Assembly: GCA_020425835.1 (NCBI GenBank)
Contig: JAGQRC010000225.1
Span: 1-6,399 of the forward strand
DNA from: Planctomycetota bacterium
GTDB lineage: Bacteria > Planctomycetota > UBA8108 > UBA1146 > JAJFFE01
DNA length: 6,399 nt
Direction: 5' to 3'
The position numbers were made by a program, and so were the translations under genes. The notes below the pieces were generated by a model, which did not search any database, had not been told where the DNA came from, and saw only the letters and a list, made by a program, of their open reading frames with translations. Position 1 is the first letter of the stretch. Every line of letters begins with the position of its first letter. This document shows positions 1-6,106 of the stretch, one piece after another.

Positions 1-15
1 TTCAGGAGTCGAGGG

Positions 16-510
16 CTACCAGGAGACAAAGCTCCCGTCACCCGTCGCGATGTAGCCGCTGCCTCCGGAGCTGCTGACGGCGGTGCCGAGGTTCGAGTTC
101 CCGTAGAAGCTCCCACCGCCGTAGGCGTCGCCGGAGCCTCCACCACCCCAACCCCCGCCACCGTTCCAGCCGTACTGCTGGGCCGCAGCGGCCATCTGTT
201 GAGCAGCGATCGCTTGTTGGACGAGGTAAGCGCGTTGCGCCGCCTGCCGAAGGGCGGCTCGTCGCATCGCCTCGCGACCGACGCCGTAGTTCGGGGCCTG
301 TCGGCTGGCCGAGAACGAGCCCCACTCTTCGTCGGGAGAGTAGGAGTCCCGGTCGCCGTCGTCGTCGGCCCACGACGATCGAAGGTAGGCGCTGGACGAC
401 GATGATCCGCCACCACAGCAGGCGATTCCGAGAGCGACGGTCGCCCCGGTGAGGACCACCGCACCGATGACGATTCCACGCAGCGAGAGTTTCTCGAGGA
501 TCACGTTCAT
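16..510 (-). CDS. Small Gly/Ser-rich exported or membrane-anchored protein, function unknown
   Basis: The product has 164 residues and belongs to no family I recognise. A short charged N-terminus (E6, K7, R11) is followed by a hydrophobic segment at about 12-30 that ends in Ala-Cys-Cys (C31, C32) and a Gly/Ser run (33-40). This could be a lipoprotein signal with a poor lipobox (Gly at -3 before C31), a Sec signal or a membrane anchor. Next come an acidic Ser/Asp stretch (about 45-63), an Ala/Gln/Arg-rich segment predicted to be helical (79-112), and a Gly/Ser/Tyr/Trp-rich tail (113-164) ending in Trp. The ATG at 510 has a GGAGGA Shine-Dalgarno sequence five bases upstream. A 165-base gap separates it from the lipoprotein gene upstream, so it may have its own promoter. 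It is low in complexity, but the clean signal-like start, ribosome site and ordered composition argue for a real gene. A surface or envelope structural role is only inference. Confidence 0.72.
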   Translation of the reverse strand: MNVILEKLSLRGIVIGAVVLTGATVALGIACCGGGSSSSSAYLRSSWADDDGDRDSYSPDEEWGSFSASRQAPNYGVGREAMRRAALRQAAQRAYLVQQAIAAQQMAAAAQQYGWNGGGGWGGGGSGDAYGGGSFYGNSNLGTAVSSSGGSGYIATGDGSFVSW

Positions 511-515
511 GACCG

Positions 516-521
516 TCCTCC
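516..521 (-). promoter_or_regulatory. Shine-Dalgarno sequence of the Gly-rich protein gene
   Basis: On the minus strand GGAGGA lies five bases before the ATG at 510. It supports that start and translation of this otherwise unrecognised gene. Confidence 0.6.
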
Positions 522-590
522 GGTCCGTTTCTGCGCGCGCGACTCGGGAGCCGGTGAGTCGGTCGCTCGCATGTGGCCCGAGAGAGACGA

Positions 591-619
591 GGGCTCGAAT
601 CGCGTGCGGGGGAGAGCCC
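591..619 (-). terminator. Possible weak hairpin downstream of the CpcT-like lipoprotein gene
   Basis: GGGCTC at 591-596 and GAGCCC at 614-619 form a perfect 6-base-pair inverted repeat with a 17-base loop, 57 bases past the stop codon at 676. No T-tract follows on the minus strand, so it is not a canonical Rho-independent terminator. It could be an attenuator, a 3' stabilising hairpin or chance in GC-rich DNA. Confidence 0.22.
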
Positions 620-675
620 AGACTTTTCGAGTCCCCGTGGAGCCGGTGGAACGGCGGTGGAGCTGCCGGTCTCGA

Positions 676-1380
676 TCAGTCCGCGGCGTCGCCGCGCGCG
701 GGAACCCCGTCCGAGACTCGGTCGAACCGGTAGGGTCCGACTTCGGCGCCCCAGACCAGCTGGCCCGACGCATCGAAGCCGCGGTCCCAGCTCTCCACGG
801 CATCGCTGGCGATCGCGACCTCCGAGGTCGCGTAGCTCGCGCCGGCTCGGGTCGATGCGCAGCCCTCGCCCGCGGTCCCGCCGCGGAAGCCGCCGTCGAC
901 CCGACGCAGCTCGACGGTACACCCCTCCCGACGGACGAGGTCATCCGGGGCGATGCTCACGATGGGATCCGGGTCGGTCCACATCGCGACGAATCGCAGC
1001 GGATCCCCGGGGAGTTCGTAGACGTCGCTGGTGAACCGACCGTCGCCGCGGTCGCGCACGCGGTAGATCCGCTGGCGGTAGGGATGGTTGGGGGCGGACT
1101 CCAGAGCCTGCTCGACGTAGAGCCAAGCCTGATCGGTCCATCGCTCGGGCCAGATCGGCACGGTGACGATGCGAACGGCGAAGTACCGAGCGTCTCGCTC
1201 CGCCTGAGCGCGACTCGAGAAGGTGCCGATCAGCGCGGTCGCGAGATCGCCCAGTCCCTCGGAGATGCCGATATCCGCGACCGCCTCCTCCACCACCGCG
1301 CGAGGATCGGCACCGCGCTCGGGCGCACCCGCACATCCGCACAGCACGATCACCGCTGTGAAGCCGACGCTCCGGATCAT
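676..1380 (-). CDS. Lipoprotein with CpcT/CpeT-like domain
   Basis: The product has 234 residues. Residues 1-16 form a lipoprotein signal: R3, a hydrophobic core, and the lipobox Leu-Cys-Gly-Cys with C16 as the predicted lipidated residue. Ala at +2 would fit outer-membrane sorting. The rest matches the CpcT/CpeT (T-type phycobiliprotein lyase) family from end to end: a helix and 'GTFSSRAQA' (52-60), 'RYFAVRIVTVPIW' (65-77), 'WLYVEQA' (86-92), 'PYRQRIYRV' (100-108), 'EGCTVELRR' (152-160), 'FRGGTAGEGC' (165-174) and 'GQLVWGAEVGPYRF' (206-219). C154 and C174 fall at the two family cysteine positions as I recall them. In cyanobacteria these proteins attach bilins to phycobiliproteins. Homologues in non-phototrophs have no established role, so bilin lyase activity should not be assumed. 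The ATG at 1380 is chosen over an in-frame upstream extension because it has a strong ribosome site and begins the lipoprotein signal. It starts 13 bases after the SpoU-type methyltransferase gene. Confidence 0.88.
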   Translation of the reverse strand: MIRSVGFTAVIVLCGCAGAPERGADPRAVVEEAVADIGISEGLGDLATALIGTFSSRAQAERDARYFAVRIVTVPIWPERWTDQAWLYVEQALESAPNHPYRQRIYRVRDRGDGRFTSDVYELPGDPLRFVAMWTDPDPIVSIAPDDLVRREGCTVELRRVDGGFRGGTAGEGCASTRAGASYATSEVAIASDAVESWDRGFDASGQLVWGAEVGPYRFDRVSDGVPARGDAAD

Positions 1381-1386
1381 CGCCAC

Positions 1387-1392
1387 TCCTCC
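1387..1392 (-). promoter_or_regulatory. Shine-Dalgarno sequence of the CpcT-like lipoprotein gene
   Basis: GGAGGA on the minus strand lies six bases before the ATG at 1380, inside the 13-base gap after the methyltransferase stop. It decides the start: the same frame stays open for 117 more codons upstream, but those overlap the methyltransferase gene in another frame. Confidence 0.75.
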
Positions 1393-1393
1393 A

Positions 1394-2194
1394 TCACGAA
1401 CGGCGCTGGCGCACGACCTCGAACAGCACCACGGCGGTCGCCACCGCGGCGTTGAGCGAGTCCGCGTCACCCGCCATCGGAATCGACACTCGGTGGGTGG
1501 CAGCTTCGAGCCAGTCGCTCGGCAGACCATACTGCTCGCTCCCGACGAGGATCCCGACGCCCTGCCGCAGATCGACGTCCGTGTAGGCGAGCGACGAGCT
1601 CGGGGTGGTGGCCACGATCGAGACACCACGGTCGTCGAGCCACTCTCGCAGATGGTGGCTCGGCGTTTCGGCCACCGGCACGGTGAACAGGGTGCCCACG
1701 CTGGCGCGAACGACGTTCGGGTTGAAGACATCGGTGCAATGATCGCAGACGATCACCCCGTGCGCGCCGACGGCATCGGCGGTTCGGAGAATCGTGCCGA
1801 GATTCCCCGGCTTCTCGATCGCCACCGCGATGACGTAGAGCGGCGTATCGACGACGGGCCAATCGGCAATGCGCCAGTGCGGGATCGCGGCCGTCGCGAG
1901 GAGCCCATCCGGTCGGTCCCGATAGGAGAGTTTCTGGAAGACGTCGGCGTTCACCGGGAGAATCTGTGCGCCGCACAGGTTCTGCGCACGATCGACCAAG
2001 GCCGGCTCGTTGGCCCCGAGGTAGAGCGCGGAGCAGGTGAAGAGCTCGTCGAGGCGGAGGCCGCTCTCGACCGCCCGCCGCACTTCGCGGTAACCCTCGA
2101 TGAGGAAGCGATGTTGTTTCTCACGCCCGCGACGATCGCGGAGCTTGACCGCATTCTTGACACGCGGATTCTGAAGACTGGTGATGGTCTCCAT
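1394..2194 (-). CDS. SpoU/TrmH-family RNA 2'-O-methyltransferase
   Basis: This 266-residue protein should transfer a methyl group from S-adenosylmethionine to a ribose 2'-OH in rRNA or tRNA. The N-terminal part (1-100) has the substrate-binding look of the family: 'SLQNPRVK' (6-13), 'HRFLIEGYREV' (28-38) and 'DGLLA' (96-100). The catalytic SPOUT knot follows. Motif 1 is 'EKPGNLGTILRTADAVG' (127-143), with N131 and the family arginine R137. Then comes 'NPNVVRASVGTLF' (158-170). Motif 2 is 'GILVGSEQYGL' (214-224), with E220. Motif 3 is 'SIPMAGDADSLNAAVATA' (237-254), with N248. Length is normal for the RlmB/TsnR-like group. The exact target nucleotide cannot be read from sequence. It begins 12 bases after the stop of the upstream methyltransferase gene, with an AGGGGA-like ribosome site overlapping that stop region, so the two are likely co-translated. 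Confidence 0.93.
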   Translation of the reverse strand: METITSLQNPRVKNAVKLRDRRGREKQHRFLIEGYREVRRAVESGLRLDELFTCSALYLGANEPALVDRAQNLCGAQILPVNADVFQKLSYRDRPDGLLATAAIPHWRIADWPVVDTPLYVIAVAIEKPGNLGTILRTADAVGAHGVIVCDHCTDVFNPNVVRASVGTLFTVPVAETPSHHLREWLDDRGVSIVATTPSSSLAYTDVDLRQGVGILVGSEQYGLPSDWLEAATHRVSIPMAGDADSLNAAVATAVVLFEVVRQRRS

Positions 2195-2206
2195 GCGCGC
2201 GATCCC

Positions 2207-3055
2207 CTATCTCGACCAACGCGCGAAGGCTCCGCTCGGGAGCGGTCGCCCCGCGAGATCCTCGATCACCATCTCCTCCGACTCGACCCGACCATCTGCG
2301 GGGGCCTCCAACAAGTTGGCCAGCGCCAACGGCGTGAACCCCGGAGAGTGACTCGAGAAGAGCACGAACCGCGCGTCGTCGGCCAGGAGCCGCGCGCAGT
2401 CGTCGAGCAGGTCGGTGATCCCCTCTTCGATCTGCCACACTTCGCCGCTCGATCCACGACCATAGGTCGGCGGATCGAGGATGATGCCGTGATACCGTCG
2501 GTCCCGACGGAACTCACGCCGGACGAACTTCACCGCGTCATCGGTGATCCACCGAATCGGTCGGTCCCCGAGACCCGACGCCTCGGCGTTCTCTCGCGCC
2601 GCCGCGATCGACGTCTTCGAAGCATCGAGGTGAACGACCCGCGCTCCGGCCCGGGCCGCCGCCAAGGTGCTGCCCCCGGTGTATCCGAACAAGTTGAGCA
2701 CTTCGAGGGGCTCGTCGCTCCGACCGGCGGCCGCGGCTATGCACGACTCGATCCAATCCCAGCAGCTCGCCTGTTCGGGGAAGATCCCGACGTTGCCATG
2801 ATCGTTGGGACGCAGCGTCCAGGTGAAGCCGCGAAACTCCATGGTCCAAGACTCGGGAAGACGCGTCGAGAGCCACCGACCGGTGCCACGACGATCACGC
2901 TCGAACCGCGCGTCCGAGTCGTCCCATGCCTGTCGCGAGTTCGGACGCCAGACGGCCTGCGACGACGGACGCCTCAGCAGGTAGTCGCCGAAGCGCTCGA
3001 TCTTCTCCTGGTTGCCGCTGTCGATGAGTCGGTACCCGCCGTCCGAGCCGATCAC
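2207..3055 (-). CDS. Class I SAM-dependent methyltransferase, RlmI/COG1092-like
   Basis: The product has 282 residues and is probably a cytoplasmic RNA (rRNA) methyltransferase. The N-terminal 'YRLIDSGNQEKIERFG' (8-23) and 'LLRRPSSQAVW' (26-36) are typical of a bacterial group annotated only as SAM-dependent methyltransferase. 'GNVGIFPEQ' (87-95) precedes the Rossmann domain. The SAM-binding motif I is 'VLNLFGYTGGSTLAAARAG' (119-137), the acidic end of strand 2 is 'VVHLDAS' (140-146), and the motif IV catalytic loop is 'LDPPTYGRG' (193-201). No PUA domain is present, unlike full-length RlmI. The start is GTG at 3055, in a GTGA overlap with the stop codon of the dehydrogenase gene, and is preceded by a GGAGG site. 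This suggests coupling by ribosome re-initiation. The methyltransferase fold is secure. The RNA substrate is inferred from homology and from the neighbouring SpoU gene, and a protein or small-molecule substrate is not excluded. Confidence 0.9.
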   Translation of the reverse strand: MIGSDGGYRLIDSGNQEKIERFGDYLLRRPSSQAVWRPNSRQAWDDSDARFERDRRGTGRWLSTRLPESWTMEFRGFTWTLRPNDHGNVGIFPEQASCWDWIESCIAAAAGRSDEPLEVLNLFGYTGGSTLAAARAGARVVHLDASKTSIAAARENAEASGLGDRPIRWITDDAVKFVRREFRRDRRYHGIILDPPTYGRGSSGEVWQIEEGITDLLDDCARLLADDARFVLFSSHSPGFTPLALANLLEAPADGRVESEEMVIEDLAGRPLPSGAFARWSR

Positions 3056-4704
3056 TGGGCGCCCCCTCCCGCCGTGATCCGCGCGAGATACCGCTCGGCA
3101 CAGTGCATCCCGTCGATCGCGGCCGACAGGATCCCGCCGGCGAACCCGGCGCCCTCCCCCATCGGGTAGAGCCCGCGCGCACTCGGGGACTCGAGCGTCT
3201 CCGCATCCCGGACGATGCGCACCGGGCTCGAGCTGCGGGACTCCGGGCCGACAATGATCGCCTCGGGGTCTCGGAACAGCGGGATGCGTCGACAGAGATC
3301 GTCGAGGCCTTCGCGAAGCGAGGCGAGGAGCTGCCCGGGCAGGAACTCCGCGAACGGTGCCGAGGTCAGCGGCAGCGGATAGGACGTCGGCGGGAGATCG
3401 ATCGAGGTCCGGCCCTCGAGGAAGTCGACGAGCCGGAGCGCCGGGGCGCCGAACGGATGCGTCGCGATCCGTGCCGCCTTCGACTCGATCTGTTCCTGGA
3501 GCGCGAGTCCCGCGAGCACGTCCGACGCAGCGCGTCCGAACTCCTCGGGCTCGAGGGTCATGACGAAGCCGCTGTTGGCGAAGTCACCGATGCGCTTGAA
3601 GCGCGACGCGCCGTTGACGCAGATGAACCCCGCCTTCTCCGTCGCGGGGAGGATCTCGCCACCGGGGCACATGCAGAAGCTGAACACATCGCCCGTCCGT
3701 CGCTTGGCGACCAACCGGTAGTCAGCGGGCGGGAGCTGCGGATGCCCCGCCGATTCCCCATACTGCATGGCATCGACAACCCGCTGCGGATGTTCGACGC
3801 GCGCACCGATCTGAAAGGGCTTCCGCTCCATCCGGATGCCGCTCGCATGGAGCATGCGCAGCGTGTCGCGCGCGGAGTGACCGAGCCCGAGGAACAGCGT
3901 GTCGCACTCGATGCCCGACTCGCTGTCACCGCTTCCTTCACCGTCCGCCCTCGCACGAACCCGGATCGCTCGCAACTCTCGTCCGTCGAGTTCGATACCG
4001 GTCATCCGAGTGCTGAACCGGAACTCGATTCCGTGCGCGATCAGCCACTCGCGCAGGCGACGGATGATGGACGGAAGCAGGTTGCTCCCGACGTGCGGCT
4101 TTCCCTCGTAGAGGATCTCGTCGGGCGCGCCGCACTCGGCGAGGACCCGCAGCACCTCCGGCGCCCGCTCGTCGTGGACGCGCGTGTACAGCTTCCCATC
4201 CGAGTAGGTGCCGGCGCCGCCCTCCCCGAACAGCAGATTGGACTCCGGATCGAAGGTCTGCTTCCCCTTGAGGAACCCGTTCCACTGGATCGACCGTTCG
4301 AGCACCGGAAGGCCGCGCTCGACGACGATGCCCGGGACGCCCGCTTGCGCGAGGCGATACGCCGCGAACAAGCCGGCCGGCCCCGCGCCGATGATCACCG
4401 GGCGCCGACGTCCGGAGTCGGCGGCGGGGACGCTTGGGACGCTCACCACCGGGGCGCGCTCGAATCGCTCGATGTTGGGCAGCGACTTCCGCAGCAACGT
4501 CGCTTCGATCTCCGCGGGAAGTTCAACGGCGACCGTGAAGAGATAGCGTGGGGGGCGTCCCTTTCGCGCATCGATGGACCGACGAACGATGTCCCGGACG
4601 ACGACCTTCTCGGGCGCGACGCGCAGCTTCCGGGCGACCAACGGCGTCAGGTCGCCGGCCGCGTCTTCGAGCGCGACCGACAGGTTGCGATAGAGGAGCG
4701 TCAT
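3052..4704 (-). CDS. FAD-dependent dehydrogenase, COG2509-type
   Basis: This 550-residue flavoprotein has no established substrate. An N-terminal alpha/beta domain of about 85 residues, typical of the group, precedes the FAD-binding Rossmann fold: 'PVIIGAGPAGLFAAYRLAQ' (102-120) with the GxGxxG signature, and E129 at the end of the second strand ('IVVER') for ribose contact. Other conserved blocks are 'LLFGEGGAGTYSDGKLYTR' (157-175), 'KPHVGSN' (202-208), 'FLGLGHSARDT' (271-281), 'FSFCMCPGGEI' (341-351) with C344 and C346, and the C-terminal FAD-contact region 'GLYPMGEGAGFAGGI' (511-525). No signal or membrane segment is seen, so it is cytoplasmic. The ATG at 4704 is chosen because it has a GAGG site eight bases upstream, begins the family homology and lies five bases after the stop of the cysteine-cluster gene. 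A longer in-frame reading to 5679 overlaps that gene and is spurious. It ends in a 4-base overlap with the next methyltransferase gene. Confidence 0.92.
   Translation of the reverse strand: MTLLYRNLSVALEDAAGDLTPLVARKLRVAPEKVVVRDIVRRSIDARKGRPPRYLFTVAVELPAEIEATLLRKSLPNIERFERAPVVSVPSVPAADSGRRRPVIIGAGPAGLFAAYRLAQAGVPGIVVERGLPVLERSIQWNGFLKGKQTFDPESNLLFGEGGAGTYSDGKLYTRVHDERAPEVLRVLAECGAPDEILYEGKPHVGSNLLPSIIRRLREWLIAHGIEFRFSTRMTGIELDGRELRAIRVRARADGEGSGDSESGIECDTLFLGLGHSARDTLRMLHASGIRMERKPFQIGARVEHPQRVVDAMQYGESAGHPQLPPADYRLVAKRRTGDVFSFCMCPGGEILPATEKAGFICVNGASRFKRIGDFANSGFVMTLEPEEFGRAASDVLAGLALQEQIESKAARIATHPFGAPALRLVDFLEGRTSIDLPPTSYPLPLTSAPFAEFLPGQLLASLREGLDDLCRRIPLFRDPEAIIVGPESRSSSPVRIVRDAETLESPSARGLYPMGEGAGFAGGILSAAIDGMHCAERYLARITAGGGAQ
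3065..3069 (-). promoter_or_regulatory. Shine-Dalgarno sequence supporting the GTG start at 3055
   Basis: GGAGG on the minus strand, within a longer G-rich run, lies nine bases before the GTG at 3055. It falls inside the last codons of the FAD-dependent dehydrogenase gene and supports the non-ATG start in the 4-base GTGA overlap. Confidence 0.6.
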
Positions 4705-4709
4705 GCGGA

Positions 4710-6059
4710 CTACCTCGGCCGACGTCGCGGCGGCTTCTTCTTCCGGCCGGAACGCGGACTCGATGGGGCCGCGCTCCCGCCCGCGCGCGCCGCGCCGCGA
4801 CGACCACTCCGTTTCCCGCCGCCGCTCTTCTTTCGTCCGACACCTGAGCGCGTACGACCCCGCGCCTTCTTGCGGCTCTTCTTGCCGCGACGTTTCTTCG
4901 AGGCGTGCCGACGCTCGCGCTCCGGCAGTCGTGCGGCCCCACGACGACCCGGTCCCTCTTCGTCGCGGTCCTCTTGCCGCGCTCTCGGTCGGTGCGACTC
5001 GGAGACCTTGACCTTGCCCGGCTCGAGCCACTTCCCGTCGATGTACTTCGCGAGCATCACCGGGATCGCGGCGATGTCCCAGTCGATGTTGACCATCCGC
5101 TCGTTGTAGTGGTTGCGCTGGTTGAACGCGCGCCAACCCGCGGGGCTCGGCTGGCCATCCGACCACGCGAGGCAACCGATCGGCTTCGCGACCTGATGCA
5201 CGAGGCACTGATCGCCCTCGAGGAGCGGACACGTGTAGTTCTGGCGTCTTCGATCCCGCTTGAGATGTCGGAGCTCTTCTGCGATGCGCTCCTTGACCTG
5301 CAGCAGCCGTCGCGCGAGTCGAGGCTCGTCGCGAAACGCGCGCGCGATCGACAGCGCCTCGAGATCGGAGATGCGCATCTGGTTGTACTGTCGGGTGCAG
5401 TACTTGTGGGGCGGCTCCGCTCCCGGGTTGGCCTTGACCGCCTTGAGCATCGTCCGCCACTCGCGGAACAGGGGCTGCCGTGCGCGATCGAGCTTGTCGA
5501 GTAGACGATCGATCCCCTGCTCGGCGAGCTTGGGATAGATGCGGTGCGCGACAGCGGGCTCCTCGTCCACCGGCTCGCGACGCGGCGCCTGCGAACGGCC
5601 CCGCCGCGGAGGTCGTCGGCGGTCGTCCTCCTCGTCGTCGAGATCGTCGTCCTCGTCCGCCTCCAGACCTCGCTCCCAAGGCAGCGGCACGACCGAACGA
5701 TCATCGTCGGAGTCGTCATCGAGGTCCGGCTCCTCGGGATCGGTCATCACGAAGCGCTGCCGCTCTTCCTGGCGACGACGACGGGCGGCGCGCACCCGAA
5801 TCTCCTCGGCGTCCGCGAAGCGCTCGAGCTCTTCGGTCAACGTTGCGGCGGAAATCGTATCGGCAGGTGGCTCGACCCCCGAACGCTTCGGCGGCGCGTC
5901 CGGCTTCTTCGCCTTCTTGCCCTTCGGCTTGTCCTTGGACTTGTCCTTCTTCTTGGACTTGTCCTTCTTGCGGTCCTTGCCCGCCTTGGTGGACTTGCCC
6001 CCCTTGCCCTTCGGCTTGGCGGACTTGGCCCCCGACTTCTTGGACTTCTTCCGCGCCAT
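4710..6059 (-). CDS. YkgJ-like cysteine-cluster protein with long charged tails
   Basis: The product has 449 residues. The core (about 172-350) resembles the YkgJ/CxxCxxCC putative metal-binding family: 'HKYCTRQYNQMRISDLEALS' (218-237) with C221, then 'YTCPLLEGDQCLVHQVAKP' (275-293) with C277, C285 and H288, and 'IGCLAWSD' (294-301) with C296. The usual CxxCC of the first cluster is reduced to one Cys, so any metal site would use four Cys plus perhaps His. Around the core lie a lysine-rich N-terminal tail (4-52), an Arg/Glu-rich helical segment (76-103), two Asp/Glu runs (112-120 and 133-146), and an Arg/Lys/Gly C-terminal tail (384-449). The basic tails recall histone-H1-like bacterial proteins and suggest nucleic acid or ribosome contact, which is inference. 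No signal peptide is seen. The ATG at 6059 follows a GGAG site at six bases; an in-frame extension to 6257 would overlap the MFS gene. The dehydrogenase gene follows after five bases. Confidence 0.82.
   Translation of the reverse strand: MARKKSKKSGAKSAKPKGKGGKSTKAGKDRKKDKSKKKDKSKDKPKGKKAKKPDAPPKRSGVEPPADTISAATLTEELERFADAEEIRVRAARRRRQEERQRFVMTDPEEPDLDDDSDDDRSVVPLPWERGLEADEDDDLDDEEDDRRRPPRRGRSQAPRREPVDEEPAVAHRIYPKLAEQGIDRLLDKLDRARQPLFREWRTMLKAVKANPGAEPPHKYCTRQYNQMRISDLEALSIARAFRDEPRLARRLLQVKERIAEELRHLKRDRRRQNYTCPLLEGDQCLVHQVAKPIGCLAWSDGQPSPAGWRAFNQRNHYNERMVNIDWDIAAIPVMLAKYIDGKWLEPGKVKVSESHRPRARQEDRDEEGPGRRGAARLPERERRHASKKRRGKKSRKKARGRTRSGVGRKKSGGGKRSGRRGAARAGGSAAPSSPRSGRKKKPPRRRPR
4713..4716 (-). 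promoter_or_regulatory. Shine-Dalgarno sequence of the FAD-dependent dehydrogenase gene
   Basis: GAGG on the minus strand lies eight bases before the ATG at 4704, within the last codons of the upstream gene. It supports that ATG over the 325-codon upstream extension in the same frame. Confidence 0.5.
5934..5969 (-). repeat. Perfect 18-base tandem duplication in the Lys-rich tail
   Basis: Plus-strand unit CTTGGACTTGTCCTTCTT occurs at 5934-5951 and again, identically and directly adjacent, at 5952-5969. On the coding strand it encodes Lys-Lys-Asp-Lys-Ser-Lys twice (residues 31-42 of the cysteine-cluster protein). Degenerate Lys-rich copies flank it on both sides (5904-6050). Identity at the third codon positions suggests recent duplication or slippage rather than only protein-level selection. 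Confidence 0.9.
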
Positions 6060-6065
6060 GATCGA

Positions 6066-6069
6066 CTCC
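6066..6069 (-). promoter_or_regulatory. Shine-Dalgarno sequence of the cysteine-cluster protein gene
   Basis: GGAG on the minus strand lies six bases before the ATG at 6059, in the 47-base gap after the transporter gene. It supports this ATG as the start rather than any codon in the in-frame extension inside the transporter gene. Confidence 0.6.
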
Positions 6070-6106
6070 GTGCAACGAGGGGCTGGAAAGAGATGAACGG
6101 GACAGT

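Larger units (their letters stand above)
511..675. other. Intergenic gap between the CpcT-like lipoprotein gene and the Gly-rich protein gene
   Basis: This 165-base stretch is the only sizeable non-coding gap in the window. It holds the Shine-Dalgarno site of the downstream gene, a weak hairpin (591-619) and a 10-base direct repeat GGAGCCGGTG (plus-strand 547-556 and 639-648). I see no convincing -35/-10 pair on the minus strand, which would not be surprising for a GC-rich genome whose promoter consensus I do not know. It may carry the promoter of the downstream gene. Confidence 0.5.

Noticed and set aside
591..619. Strong Rho-independent terminator after the CpcT-like lipoprotein gene
   Set aside because: The stem is only six base pairs with a 17-base loop and no T-tract. 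It is kept only as a low-confidence hairpin.
1381..1731. N-terminal extension of the CpcT-like lipoprotein (117 codons)
   Set aside because: It overlaps the SpoU methyltransferase gene and would bury the lipoprotein signal. The GGAGGA site at 1387-1392 fixes the start at 1380.
1223..3169. Long plus-strand open frame (648 codons) opposite the methyltransferase and lipoprotein genes
   Set aside because: It is antisense to three genes with clear family motifs, its translation is Arg/Pro/Asp-rich with no recognisable domain, and such long antisense frames are common in GC-rich DNA.
3103..5109. Long plus-strand open frame (668 codons) opposite the flavoprotein gene
   Set aside because: It is the antisense shadow of the flavoprotein and cysteine-cluster genes, with shadow-type composition and no motif or ribosome-site support.
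4705..5679. N-terminal extension of the flavoprotein (325 codons) in the same frame
   Set aside because: It overlaps the cysteine-cluster gene in another frame and is low-complexity Arg/Ala/Gly. Family homology and a ribosome site begin at the ATG at 4704.
5904..6050. CRISPR-like or non-coding repeat array
   Set aside because: The repeated bases follow the reading frame of a Lys-rich protein tail. There are no uniform spacers and only one perfect 18-base duplication.
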